Source: Hymenobacter lapidarius (GTDB lineage Bacteria; Bacteroidota; Bacteroidia; Cytophagales; Hymenobacteraceae). Taken from it: DNA of 64,000 nucleotides. Every line of letters begins with the position of its first letter. Position 1 is the stretch's first letter. The position numbers and the translations under genes were made by a program. The notes beneath the pieces were generated by a model. It was not told where the DNA came from. It was given only the letters and a program-made list of their open reading frames with translations, and ran no database searches. The stretch spans positions 1-64,000 of the forward strand of contig NZ_MDZB01000067.1 of NCBI RefSeq assembly GCF_001816145.1, written 5' to 3'. Positions 16,590-25,023 of the stretch are shown here, piece by piece.

Positions 16590-17235
16590 CCATACGTGGA
16601 TAACTAACCATTGAATCCAGTTACTGACGGCCTTTTTCAGGGGTAATCCACTAGTTTTCCACTGGTTTTTCCACATCGATTTTGCGCTGTGAGCAATTTC
16701 GGGGATAACCTGGGGGAAACACGACGGCCACACGGGGATAAGTGGGGCACAAGTTTTTTTGGTGTTTTCCGGACCCGTACAGGGCAAAAGCCGCGGGGAT
16801 ACCAGTGGATAACTTCTCCACCTCATTTCGCCTTCCCACACGGCCATTTGCCGGGGGATAGCGAAAATGTGGACAGAGAGTCGGGCTGTTGAAAAACTAG
16901 TTAAAGCGTTGATGGAAAGTATTTTATTTTCCACAATCCCGGTGGATAGCGGGTGGATAAGGCCTTGCTTACCCCCACGTTTTCCACGCTGGGGATAACC
17001 TATCGAGCTTATCCACTTATCAACCGACCTAATGAGTGGAAATAAAAAGGGTTTTTTAGAAAAAAGATTCAACAAAAAATTAAGGTTGGGGAAAACCTGA
17101 GTCAAGGGTTTGGTCCCGGTTCAAAAGCTCGGTCCTCGCTTCAAGCTTTGACCAAAAAAACGCCACACCAAAAAAGCCTCGCTTTGCAACCCGGCTGGAA
17201 AAGTGGAAAGCAGGCTTGGTTATCCCCACGCTGGG
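16590..17235. other. Candidate chromosomal replication origin (oriC), left part
   Basis: About 650 bp without a convincing gene. It holds DnaA-box-like 9-mers with at most one mismatch to TTATnCACA: CGTGGATAA 16595, TTTTCCACA 16667, AGTGGATAA 16804, TTTTCCACA 16927, GGTGGATAA 16952, TTATCCACT 17009 and TTATCCCCA 17220. Further GGGGATAA copies are at ~16701, 16735 and 16991. An AT-rich tract (17035-17090, with TTTTTTAGAAAAAAG) lies in this otherwise GC-rich DNA and could be the unwinding element. mnmG is 3 kb to the left and two exact boxes lie at 18285 and 18311. dnaA itself is not in the window. The genes on both sides run mainly rightwards, which does not help. Confidence 0.65.
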
Positions 17236-17255
17236 CACTTTGCGTATAGCACTCC

Positions 17256-17750
17256 ATGCCTTTCGACTACACCCTCGATTTCCACACCGTTGATTTCCGA
17301 AAACACCCCGAGCTGTACCGTGTGGGCCGCGGCGAGCAGGGCGTGCTGCTTGTGCAGCCCTACAAGGGCGAAATCCTGCCCCACTGGCGCTTCAAAGACG
17401 CGGCGGCAGCCACCGAGTCGTCGGAGACGATTTACGGCTTGTTTGAAGCCTATTTGAAGGCCGGGGATTTTGTGGGCGCCGACATGGCCCGGAAATTCAT
17501 TCAGATGGGCTTTACCCGAGCCCGGCGCTACGCCAACCACCGCGGCGGCAAGAAGTACGACGGCCCCGTGCCCGACGACAAAAAGGGCCAGAGCGGCGCC
17601 CACGGCCGCGCCGAACTCCCGCGCACCACGCACCCCGATGTGGATAAGGTGGAGGCCGCCGCCATTTTCAAGCGCAAGTGGGACGAGGCCAAAGTCCACC
17701 CCGAGTATGTCCGGCAGAAAGAAGCTTTCATCGAGCAATATGGGAAGTAG
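17256..17750 (+). CDS. DUF4385 family protein
   Basis: The 164-residue protein matches DUF4385 as I know it: FDYTLDFHTVDFRKHPELYRVGRGEQGVL, LPHWRFKD, LFEAYLKAGDFVGADMARKFIQMGFTRARRYANH and KYVxxE-type tail (FKRKWDEAKVHPEYVRQKE). No signal peptide or membrane segment. Function is unknown; it is common in diverse bacteria and some phages. It sits inside the cluster of DnaA-box-like sites, between the two parts of the candidate origin. Confidence 0.88.
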   Translation: MPFDYTLDFHTVDFRKHPELYRVGRGEQGVLLVQPYKGEILPHWRFKDAAAATESSETIYGLFEAYLKAGDFVGADMARKFIQMGFTRARRYANHRGGKKYDGPVPDDKKGQSGAHGRAELPRTTHPDVDKVEAAAIFKRKWDEAKVHPEYVRQKEAFIEQYGK

Positions 17751-17791
17751 CGCTACTCCTTACCTTTACGCCTTCCCTACACCCCAACCCC

Positions 17792-18277
17792 ATGAGCACT
17801 ACTCAACCCTCCAGCATCGAGGAAAACGAAATTATTCTGGGCACCGGCATGGGCCCCCTGCGCTTTGGCGCCACCATGGACGAGGTGCGCACCCTGGTGG
17901 GCGAGCCCGAGGAGATTGAAGAGTCCGACGACGACGACGACTTCGAGCACCAAGCCTGGAACTACCACGAAGACGACTACCTGCTCTCGCTCTACTTCGA
18001 CCGCGAAGACGACTTCCGCCTGAGCTGCATCGAGACCGACAACCCCGGCATGCGCCTCTACGGCGAGGCCATTTACGGCCAGAGCGTGGACCAAATCAAG
18101 GCCCTTATGCAGCGCCACAACCAGCTGGAGCCCGAGCTGGAAACCATGGAAGAAGGAGCAGTGCGCCTGTCCTACGAGAAGTCGATGATTGACTTATACT
18201 TCGAAGAAGGCGAGCTGCAGTTTGTGAACTTCGGGGTCTTTATCAACGACGACATGGAAGTGCAGTGGCCCAAATAG
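17792..18277 (+). CDS. Acidic hypothetical protein
   Basis: The 161-residue protein is very acidic (ESDDDDDFEHQAWNYHEDD in its first third). It opens with GTGMGPLRFGATMDEVRTLVG, a pattern seen in small immunity-like or chaperone-like proteins where a helix follows a glycine-rich turn. I do not recognise the family. No signal peptide or membrane segment is present. A TACCTTTA box at 17761 is one base from the -7 consensus and would give a ~25-base leader. Its stop is 8 bases before the exact DnaA box at 18285. Confidence 0.78.
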   Translation: MSTTQPSSIEENEIILGTGMGPLRFGATMDEVRTLVGEPEEIEESDDDDDFEHQAWNYHEDDYLLSLYFDREDDFRLSCIETDNPGMRLYGEAIYGQSVDQIKALMQRHNQLEPELETMEEGAVRLSYEKSMIDLYFEEGELQFVNFGVFINDDMEVQWPK

Positions 18278-18284
18278 GTCCAGG

Positions 18285-18355
18285 TTATCCACATTTGTCG
18301 CGGTTTTCACTGTGTATAAGTGGACAAGTCACTAAAAACGGTGGGGTTATCCCCC
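18285..18355. other. Two exact DnaA boxes (candidate oriC, right part)
   Basis: TTATCCACA at 18285-18293 and TGTGTATAA (TTATACACA on the other strand) at 18311-18319 match the consensus TTATnCACA exactly, in opposite orientation. A GGTTATCCCCC follows at ~18344. They lie between a gene's stop and its terminator. Confidence 0.6.
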
Positions 18356-18406
18356 GGATTTACCATTTTAGTAGCAAGCAGTCGTTTTGCTAATGAACCG
18401 GAAATG

Positions 18407-18440
18407 AAAAAGGCTGCCCCAGTGAGGAGCAGCCTTTTTT
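18407..18440. terminator. Bidirectional terminator (acidic protein gene / phosphate permease)
   Basis: AAAAAGGCTGC / GCAGCCTTTTTT with an 11-base loop lies between convergent genes. Confidence 0.88.
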
Positions 18441-18462
18441 GTGTTTTGGGCGGTGAGGGTCG

Positions 18463-19866
18463 CTAGCCAAGGATGGCGCGGAATAGCAGAAACAGCAAGC
18501 CCGACAGCACCATGGTGACGGGCAGCGTGAGCACCCAGGCCAGGGCAATGTTGCGGACCATGCCGGGGTTGATGTTTTTCACACCGCGGCTGGCCACCAT
18601 GCTGCCCGCAATGGACGAGGTGAGCACGTGCGTGGTAGAAGCCGGCAAGCCAAACTGGGTGCTGACGCCAATCATGGCGGCCGTAACCAGCTCCGACGAA
18701 GCCCCCTGGGCGTAGCTCAGGTGCTCCTTGCCGATGCGTTCGCCGATGGTTTTAACGATGCGCTGCCAGCCTATCATCGTGCCCATGGCCAGCGACAAGC
18801 TCACCATCAGCAGCACCCACCACGGGGCGTAGTCCGTGAAGGTGCGCATCTCCTTGATGGCCTTGTCGTAGGTATTGCGGTCTTCGGTGCTCAGGCTTAC
18901 TTTTTCGGAGCCGAGCAGCTTTTTGGCGCGGTTGCCGATGAGCAGAATGTCGCGACGGATTTCGAAGCGGGTCTGGCGGGGCAGGTCTTCGATGCGGGTG
19001 GTATTGGCGAAGATGCGGTCGAGGTCGTTGGTTTGGGTCTGGATTTCAGCCAGCATCTTGCTGTCGGCCGGGCTGAGTTCGTTCCGGTTCACGCGGGACA
19101 TTACCTGCTCTACCTGGCCGAGGGATTCGCGCAGGTCGAGCGGATTTTTGGATTGGTCGAGGGCGAAAAAGCTGGGCACGATGCCGATGAGAATCAGCAT
19201 GACGAGGCCCACGCCCTTCTGGCCGTCGTTGGAGCCGTGGAAGAAGCTCACCAGCGTGCAGGTTACAATGAGCATGAGCCGAATCCAGAGGGGCGGGGGC
19301 TTGCGCTTGTGCGGCTCTTTAAAAATGGCTTTGTTGGGCACAAAACGCTTGAATAGGAACATCATGCCGATGGTGAGGGCAAAGCCCAGCAGCGGACCCA
19401 CAAGCAGGGCCAGGCCTGTTTCGCCGGCTTTGCCCCAGTTCACGGCCGAGCCGCGGGATTCGGGCAGCAGGGAAAACGCAATGCCCACGCCAAGAATTGA
19501 ACCGATAAGCGCGTGCGAGCTGGACGCCGGAATGCCGTAGTACCACGTGCCCACGTTCCAGATAATGGCACCCAGGATGAGGGCGCCCACCATGGCAATG
19601 CCGTGGTACACGTTGGCATCTACCAGGCTTTCGACCGGGAGCAAGTACACAATGCCCATGGCGACGCCGATGCCGCCGGCAAACACGCCGATGAAGTTCC
19701 AGAATGCCGACCACACCACGGCCACCCAGGGCCGCAGCGTATTGGTGTAGATAACGGTGGCGACGGCGTTGGCCGTGTCGTGGAAGCCGTTGACGAACTC
19801 GAACGCACAGGCCGCCAGCAGGCACACGCCAAGAAGCAAGAGTACGTGAGGTTCTAAACCAAACAT
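18463..19866 (-). CDS. PiT family inorganic phosphate permease
   Basis: The 467-residue inner-membrane protein has ~10 hydrophobic segments. The two inverted PiT signatures are present: FVNGFHDTANAVATVIYTNTL near the N-terminus and FHGSNDGQKGVGLVMLIL in the middle; PASSSHALIGSILG and PASTTHVLTSSIAGSM are the internally duplicated loops. A soluble helical insert of ~100 residues (QVEQVMSRVNRNELS through EMRTFTDYA) lies between the halves. PiT proteins import phosphate, often as a metal-phosphate complex, with protons or sodium. There is no phoU-like gene next to it. The promoter candidate is at 19906-19913. Confidence 0.93.
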   Translation of the reverse strand: MFGLEPHVLLLLGVCLLAACAFEFVNGFHDTANAVATVIYTNTLRPWVAVVWSAFWNFIGVFAGGIGVAMGIVYLLPVESLVDANVYHGIAMVGALILGAIIWNVGTWYYGIPASSSHALIGSILGVGIAFSLLPESRGSAVNWGKAGETGLALLVGPLLGFALTIGMMFLFKRFVPNKAIFKEPHKRKPPPLWIRLMLIVTCTLVSFFHGSNDGQKGVGLVMLILIGIVPSFFALDQSKNPLDLRESLGQVEQVMSRVNRNELSPADSKMLAEIQTQTNDLDRIFANTTRIEDLPRQTRFEIRRDILLIGNRAKKLLGSEKVSLSTEDRNTYDKAIKEMRTFTDYAPWWVLLMVSLSLAMGTMIGWQRIVKTIGERIGKEHLSYAQGASSELVTAAMIGVSTQFGLPASTTHVLTSSIAGSMVASRGVKNINPGMVRNIALAWVLTLPVTMVLSGLLFLLFRAILG

Positions 19867-19905
19867 AAAAAAGGGGTTGGTGGGTACTTAGATTGAATCA
19901 TGGGA

Positions 19906-19913
19906 CAAAGGTA
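19906..19913 (-). promoter_or_regulatory. TAnnTTTG -7 element for phosphate permease
   Basis: On the minus strand TACCTTTG matches the consensus exactly, ~40 bases upstream of the permease ATG. No good -33 TTTG is visible. Confidence 0.5.
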
Positions 19914-19977
19914 GGGCGGCAGCTTACGGACGCTATGTTACCGAATTGTGACGTACACCGGCGCAGGCATAAGTTGG

Positions 19978-20071
19978 AACGTCATGCTGAGCTTGCCGAA
20001 GCATTTCTACCGCGCAAGTAATTGGGTTTACTACAGCAGTAGAGATGCTTCGGCAAGCTCAGCATGACGTT
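19978..20071. repeat. Inverted-repeat element, GTCATGCTGAGC family (copy 3)
   Basis: Arms begin AACGTCATGCTGAGCTTGCC and end GGCAAGCTCAGCATGACGTT, with GAAGCATTTCTACCGC mirrored by GCAGTAGAGATGCTTC. It lies between the divergent permease and glyS genes. This copy has TTGCC where copies 2 and 4 have GCAGCC. Confidence 0.9.
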
Positions 20072-20132
20072 CTGCTAACTCGTCAGATTTCGCGCCTTGT
20101 ACGCACAAGTTTCAGCTTGGGCCGCATCGGCC

Positions 20133-20140
20133 TACTTTTG
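20133..20140 (+). promoter_or_regulatory. TAnnTTTG -7 element before glyS
   Basis: TACTTTTG matches the consensus and lies five bases before the ATG at 20146, so the mRNA would be leaderless or nearly so. Confidence 0.45.
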
Positions 20141-20145
20141 TGGGC

Positions 20146-21648
20146 ATGAACCCAGCACTCGAAACCACCCAATTGAAGGATATTGTGGCCCACGCCAAGG
20201 AATACGGCTTCGTATTTCAATCATCGGAAATTTACGATGGCCTGGCCGCCGTGTACGACTACGGCCCCAACGGCGTGGAGCTGAAAAATAACCTCAAGCG
20301 CCTGTGGTGGGAAACCATGACCCAGTTGCACGCCGACGTGGTGGGCATCGACGCCGCCATTTTCATGGCCCCACAAACCTGGGAGGCCAGCGGCCACATC
20401 GCCGGCTTCAACGACCCGCTGATTGACAACCTCGACAGCAAGAAGCGCTACCGCGCCGACGTGCTGCTCGAAGAACGAGCCGCCGAGTACGAAAACGCCG
20501 GCGACGCCGCCCGCGGTGCCGCCCTCACCGCCGAGATGGGCCGCTTGCTCACGGCCAACGACCTGGCCGGCGTGCGCCAGCTCATCCTGGACGAAAAAAT
20601 CCTGTGCCCCGTGTCGAAGACCGGCAACTGGACCGACGTGCGTCAGTTCAACCTGATGTTCAGCACGCAAGGCTCGGCCGTGGACTCGGACGCGCCGCCC
20701 GTGTACCTGCGTCCCGAAACGGCCCAGGGCATTTTCGTGAACTTCCTGAACGTGCAGAAATCGGCCCGCATGAAGGTTCCCTTCGGTATTGCCCAAATCG
20801 GCAAGGCGTTCCGGAATGAGATTGTGGCCCGGCAGTTCATTTTCCGGATGCGGGAGTTTGAGCAGATGGAGATGCAGTTTTTCGTGCGTCCCGGCACCGA
20901 AGGCGAGTGGTACGACACCTGGAAAGCCTCGCGCCGCCGCTTCCACGAGGCCATTGGCCTGCCCGCCGCCAAGCTGCGCTTCCACGACCACGACAAGCTG
21001 GCCCACTACGCCAAGGCCGCCGTCGATATTGAGTACGAATTCCCCTTCGGCTTCAAGGAAATGGAAGGCATCCACTCGCGCGGCGACTTCGACCTGACCC
21101 AGCACCAGAACCTGAGCCGCAAAAAGCAGCAGTATTTCGACGCCGACATTGACCCTGCCACCGGCAAAGCCTACGGCAACTATGTGCCCTTCGTGGTAGA
21201 AACCTCAGTGGGCGCCGACCGCCTGTTCCTGGCCACGCTCTGCAACGCCTACCAGGAGGAAACCATCACGGAAGGGGAGGGCGACGCCCAGACCACCAAA
21301 AACCGCACCGTGCTGAAGCTGCACCCGGCCCTGGCCCCGGTGAAGGCGGCCATTTTTCCGCTCGTCCGCAAAGACGGCATGCCCGAGAAGGCCCAAGAAA
21401 TTTTCGATGCGCTGAAGTTCGATTTCCGCCTCGTGCTGGAGGAGCGCGACGCCATCGGCAAGCGCTACACCCGCCAGGACCTCATCGGCACGCCTTTCTG
21501 CATCGTGGTGGACGGCCAGACGCTGGAAGACGAAACCGTAACCGTGCGCCACCGCGACTCGCGCGAGCAAATCCGCATGCCGATTTCGGAGCTGCGCGCC
21601 TACATCGGTGAGGCGGTGAGCTTCCGCCGGATTTTTGAGCAGCTGTAG
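20146..21648 (+). CDS. glyS: Glycine--tRNA ligase (dimeric, class II)
   Basis: The 500-residue class II synthetase charges tRNA-Gly. It has the alpha-2 (eukaryote/archaeal-like) layout rather than the split alpha/beta enzyme: VAHAKEYGFVFQSSEIYDGL, YDYGPNGVELKNNLK, ETAQGIFVNF, FRNEIVARQFIFRMREFEQMEMQFF (motif 2), EFPFGFKEMEGIHSRGDFDLTQH, FVVETSVGADRLFL (motif 3) and a C-terminal anticodon-binding domain (ALAPVKAAIFPLVRKDGMPEKAQEIF). Length is normal. The ATG at 20146 is favoured; an in-frame GTG overlaps the promoter box. Confidence 0.96.
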   Translation: MNPALETTQLKDIVAHAKEYGFVFQSSEIYDGLAAVYDYGPNGVELKNNLKRLWWETMTQLHADVVGIDAAIFMAPQTWEASGHIAGFNDPLIDNLDSKKRYRADVLLEERAAEYENAGDAARGAALTAEMGRLLTANDLAGVRQLILDEKILCPVSKTGNWTDVRQFNLMFSTQGSAVDSDAPPVYLRPETAQGIFVNFLNVQKSARMKVPFGIAQIGKAFRNEIVARQFIFRMREFEQMEMQFFVRPGTEGEWYDTWKASRRRFHEAIGLPAAKLRFHDHDKLAHYAKAAVDIEYEFPFGFKEMEGIHSRGDFDLTQHQNLSRKKQQYFDADIDPATGKAYGNYVPFVVETSVGADRLFLATLCNAYQEETITEGEGDAQTTKNRTVLKLHPALAPVKAAIFPLVRKDGMPEKAQEIFDALKFDFRLVLEERDAIGKRYTRQDLIGTPFCIVVDGQTLEDETVTVRHRDSREQIRMPISELRAYIGEAVSFRRIFEQL

Positions 21649-21712
21649 CCGTGGGATTGTATCTTTAATACGCGCTGGCCGTTCTGAGATTTCAGGCTCA
21701 AATTTCATCCTT

Positions 21713-21949
21713 ATGCTACACTACATCCACGACCGAATTACGGTAGACCCCAATTTGTGCGGTGGCAAGCCCACTATTAGGGGGAAGCGCTTGACGGTGC
21801 AAACCGTGCTAGAGTTTCTGGCTGCCGGTGATTCGCCGGCAGAGGTACTGGAGAGTTATCCATTCTTGGAACTGGCTGATATTCAAGCTTGCCTCCACTT
21901 TGCTACTGAGAATCTAGCACGTCAGAATTTCGTGGCGTTTGCCGCTTAG
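21713..21949 (+). CDS. DUF433 antitoxin-like protein
   Basis: The 78-residue protein fits DUF433: DRITVDPNLCGGKPTIRGKRLTVQTVLEFLAAGDSPAEVLESYPFL then LADIQACLHFA, a small helix-turn-helix-like fold. DUF433 proteins are usually encoded directly before a PIN-like DUF5615 protein, as here, and the pair is treated as a VapBC-like toxin-antitoxin module. The antitoxin is expected to bind both the toxin and its own promoter. A TATCTTTA box near 21660 may be the promoter. Confidence 0.88.
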   Translation: MLHYIHDRITVDPNLCGGKPTIRGKRLTVQTVLEFLAAGDSPAEVLESYPFLELADIQACLHFATENLARQNFVAFAA

Positions 21950-22010
21950 TGGTAACGGGTAGGGTATAGATGTCGTAAAGCGGACATATCTTACTTCCAC
22001 GTTTTGGCTC

Positions 22011-22346
22011 ATGCCTAAATTTATGATTGACGCCAACTTACCTCACCGCTTCTCCTTTTGGAATAACGCCGATTATGAGCCGGTGCCCAATGACGAGTGG
22101 GGCGACGATAAAGTGTGGGCTTATGCCGCTGAGCACAAGCTGACTGTTATCACCAAAGACGTTGACTATGAAGTGCTGGTAGCCAACGGTACACCACCCA
22201 AAGTGGTACGCCTGTGCGTGGGCAACATGAAGCGCCGCGACCTGTGGATTTTGCTATCCAACGTCTGGCCCGAAGTGGTGAATGCCGTGGAACAGCCGGG
22301 CATTCGGCTGGTGCGCGTCTACCGCACGCACTTGGAATCATTCTGA
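22011..22346 (+). CDS. DUF5615 PIN-like protein (putative toxin)
   Basis: The 111-residue protein starts MPKFMIDANLPHRF with the first acidic PIN residue (Asp7) and continues DDKVWAYAAEHKLTVITKDVDYEVL with a second acidic cluster, and NMKRRDLWILLSN. This is the Mut7-C/DUF5615 PIN-like fold; such toxins are presumed ribonucleases, not proven for this family. It starts 61 bases after the DUF433 gene. Slightly lower GC than neighbours, consistent with a mobile module. Confidence 0.87.
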   Translation: MPKFMIDANLPHRFSFWNNADYEPVPNDEWGDDKVWAYAAEHKLTVITKDVDYEVLVANGTPPKVVRLCVGNMKRRDLWILLSNVWPEVVNAVEQPGIRLVRVYRTHLESF

Positions 22347-22362
22347 CGGCGGGCCCTTGACG

Positions 22363-22370
22363 TAACTTTG
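22363..22370 (+). promoter_or_regulatory. TAnnTTTG -7 element before MMPL gene
   Basis: TAACTTTG, exact consensus, 17 bases before the ATG at 22388. It lies just after the stop of the DUF5615 gene. Confidence 0.55.
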
Positions 22371-22387
22371 CCTTTTTGCAGGGTTTT

Positions 22388-24832
22388 ATGTGGGAGCGTC
22401 TCGCTTATTTCATCATCCGGTTTCGTCTGTCGCTGATTGCGGTGTTGGCCGTCATCACCGTGTTCATGGCCTGGAAAGCCAAGGACGTGGAAATGACCTA
22501 CGACTTCGCCCAGGTCGTGAGCCCGAACGACCCGGACATGGTGTACTTCCAGAACTTTAAGAAGACCTTCGGCGAAGACGGCAACGTGCTGGTGCTGGGC
22601 CTGCAGGACAGCTCCGTATACAAGCTGGGCAATTTCAACGAGCTGCGCCGGCTCACCGATACCCTTGCCCGAATAGAAGGCGTGAACGGCGTGCTCAGCG
22701 TAAGCAAGCTGCTGAACATCAGCAAAGACACCGCCAATAACAGCTTCCGGGCCACCCCCATTTTCGGCACGGCGCCCCGCACCCAGGGCGAGCTGGACAG
22801 CCTGATGCGGGTGGTGAACAGCGTGGAATTCTACAAGGGCCAGCTCATCAGCCCCGTCACCGGGGCCACGCTGCTGGCCCTCACCATGGACCCGAAGTAC
22901 CTGAACTCGTCGCGCCGGCAGGCGGTGATGAATAACATTCTGGGCTTCGCTACGCAGTTTGAGAAGAAAACGGGCATACGGCTGCACTACGCCGGCCTGC
23001 CCTATGTGCGCTCCACGATGACGAGCAAGGTGGCCTCGGAAATGAAGTTTTTCACCATCCTGGCCATGGTGGTGACGGGCCTGACGCTGCTGGTATTCTT
23101 CCGGACGTGGTCGGCGGTGGTGTTTCCGCTCATTGTGGTGGGCGTCACGGTCGTGTGGTGCATCGGCTCCATTGTGCTGCTGGGCTTCAAAATCAACCTA
23201 CTCACGGGCCTGATTCCCAGTATTATCGTCGTTATCGGCATTCCGAACTGCACTTATCTGCTCTCGCGCTACCACTACGACTACCGAAAATCGGGCAACC
23301 AGATGCTGGCCATGACGCGAGTCATCCGCAAAATCGGCCTCGTCACGCTCATGAACAACACGACCACGGCCGTGGGCTTCGTCGTGTTTGCCTTCACCGA
23401 TATTGCCATTCTGTACCAGTTCGGGCTGGTGGCCACGGTCAACATTTTCGCGGCCTTTGTCATCAGTTTTATTCTGATTCCGGCCGTGTTCAGCATGTTG
23501 CCGCCGCCCACGCCCAAGCAACTGGAGCACCTCGATGCCGCGCCTCTCACCAAGCTGCTGGAGTTTTTCGACCACCTCGTGCTTGACCGCCGGCCCACGG
23601 TGTACGTGGCGGCTCTGGTGCTGGTGGCGGGCGCCGCTTTCGGCATTTCGCGCATCGAATCCGTCTCCTACATGGTGGACGATTTGCCCAAGAAGAGCTC
23701 CGTTAACGCCGACCTGGCCTTCTTCGAAAGCCATTTCAACGGCGTGATGCCGCTGGAATTCGAAGTGGATACCCACAAAAAGCGCGGCCTGCTGAAGCTT
23801 AAGAACCTGGAAAAAATCGACCAGTTCGAGAAGTTTCTGCGCACCCAGCCGGAGCTGTCGCCGCCCGTCAGCCTCGTTACCTTCCTCAAGGCCAGCACCC
23901 AGGCCTTCTACAACGGCGACCCGAAGTTCTTCCGCCTGCCCGATAACTCTGAGCGCCCCTACATCCTCACCGCCCTGGCCAACTCCAAGGGTGCCGGCAA
24001 CGAGGCGGGCATGAACAGCAAGCTCCTGCGCTCCTTCGCCGACAGCACCGGCCAGCGGGCCCGCATCAGCCTCAAAATCGCCGACATCGGCTCGCAGAAC
24101 CTCGATTCGCTGATGAACAAGCGTATCCTGCCTGAGATGAACCGCATTTTCAACGGCTCGGGCATGGATATTCGCCCCACCGGCACCACCATCCTCTTCA
24201 CCAAGGGCAACGAATACATCATTCACACCCTGCGCGAAAGCCTGTTTCTAGCCTTTGGGCTGGTGGGTTTGGTGGTGCTGGTGCTCTTCCGGTCATTCAA
24301 AACAGTCTTGTTTGCCCTCATTCCCAACGCCGTGACGCTGGTGCTCACGGCCGGCATCATGGGCTTTTTCAACATCCCGCTCAAGCCCAGCACGGCCCTG
24401 ATTTTCGTAATTGCGCTGGGCATCGACGGCGACAATTCCATTCACCTGCTGGCCAAATTCCGGCAGGAAATGGCCCTCAACGGCCACCGCGTGCGCGAAG
24501 CCGTATCGGTGACGCTGAGCGAGGCCGGCACCAGCATGATTTACACCAGCATCGTGCTGTTTGTGGGTTTCAGCATCTTCGCCTTCAGCGAATTCGGCGG
24601 GACCAAGGCGTTGGGATTGTTAATGTCGGCTTCGTTGTTAATCACCAACTTCTCCAACCTGATTTTGCTGCCCGCCATGCTCATCACCTTCGACCACGGC
24701 AAAGGCAACCTGATAGACAACAACGCGTTGATTCGCCACTACGACGAGTCTTATCACGAAGAAGACGACGACGCCGAACTGAACCTGGCCCGCATGAAAA
24801 AGGAAGGCGACGTTGGGACTTATGAGATTTAA
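22388..24832 (+). CDS. MMPL/RND family transporter
   Basis: The 814-residue inner-membrane protein has two similar halves, each with one leading helix, a large periplasmic domain and a bundle of five helices, i.e. ~12 segments. Examples are FFTILAMVVTGLTLLVFF, VVWCIGSIVLLGFKINLLTGLIPSIIVVIGIPNCTYLL in the first half and FGLVGLVVLVLF, LIFVIALGIDGDNSIHLL and LLMSASLLITNFSNLILLPAML in the second. MMPL/HpnN-type proteins export lipids, hopanoids or fatty acids, sometimes with an outer-membrane partner; no partner is adjacent. The acidic tail (YHEEDDDAELN) is cytoplasmic by prediction. An inverted repeat follows the stop. Confidence 0.9.
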   Translation: MWERLAYFIIRFRLSLIAVLAVITVFMAWKAKDVEMTYDFAQVVSPNDPDMVYFQNFKKTFGEDGNVLVLGLQDSSVYKLGNFNELRRLTDTLARIEGVNGVLSVSKLLNISKDTANNSFRATPIFGTAPRTQGELDSLMRVVNSVEFYKGQLISPVTGATLLALTMDPKYLNSSRRQAVMNNILGFATQFEKKTGIRLHYAGLPYVRSTMTSKVASEMKFFTILAMVVTGLTLLVFFRTWSAVVFPLIVVGVTVVWCIGSIVLLGFKINLLTGLIPSIIVVIGIPNCTYLLSRYHYDYRKSGNQMLAMTRVIRKIGLVTLMNNTTTAVGFVVFAFTDIAILYQFGLVATVNIFAAFVISFILIPAVFSMLPPPTPKQLEHLDAAPLTKLLEFFDHLVLDRRPTVYVAALVLVAGAAFGISRIESVSYMVDDLPKKSSVNADLAFFESHFNGVMPLEFEVDTHKKRGLLKLKNLEKIDQFEKFLRTQPELSPPVSLVTFLKASTQAFYNGDPKFFRLPDNSERPYILTALANSKGAGNEAGMNSKLLRSFADSTGQRARISLKIADIGSQNLDSLMNKRILPEMNRIFNGSGMDIRPTGTTILFTKGNEYIIHTLRESLFLAFGLVGLVVLVLFRSFKTVLFALIPNAVTLVLTAGIMGFFNIPLKPSTALIFVIALGIDGDNSIHLLAKFRQEMALNGHRVREAVSVTLSEAGTSMIYTSIVLFVGFSIFAFSEFGGTKALGLLMSASLLITNFSNLILLPAMLITFDHGKGNLIDNNALIRHYDESYHEEDDDAELNLARMKKEGDVGTYEI

Positions 24833-24863
24833 AAACACTCGGATTATCTGAAAACCACCCAAC

Positions 24864-25000
24864 AGCACGTCATGCTGAGCGCAGCCGAAGCATCTTGCCC
24901 GCGCCTCTTGCCTCGTCAGTCTCCCCTCTCTTTTGGAGAGGGGCCGGGGGTGAGGTTCTGGCGGGCGAGATGCTTCGACTGCATTCAGCATGACGTGCTG
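24864..25000. repeat. Inverted-repeat element, GTCATGCTGAGC family (copy 4, with nested palindrome)
   Basis: AGCACGTCATGCTGAGCGCA pairs with TGCATTCAGCATGACGTGCT. The loop is longer than in other copies and contains a second palindrome, CCCCTCTC-TTTTGGAGAGGGG, like those at 35590-35783. It ends 23 bases before the ileS ATG. Confidence 0.88.
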
Positions 25001-25023
25001 AAGAATTGAAAATAACCCAATTC

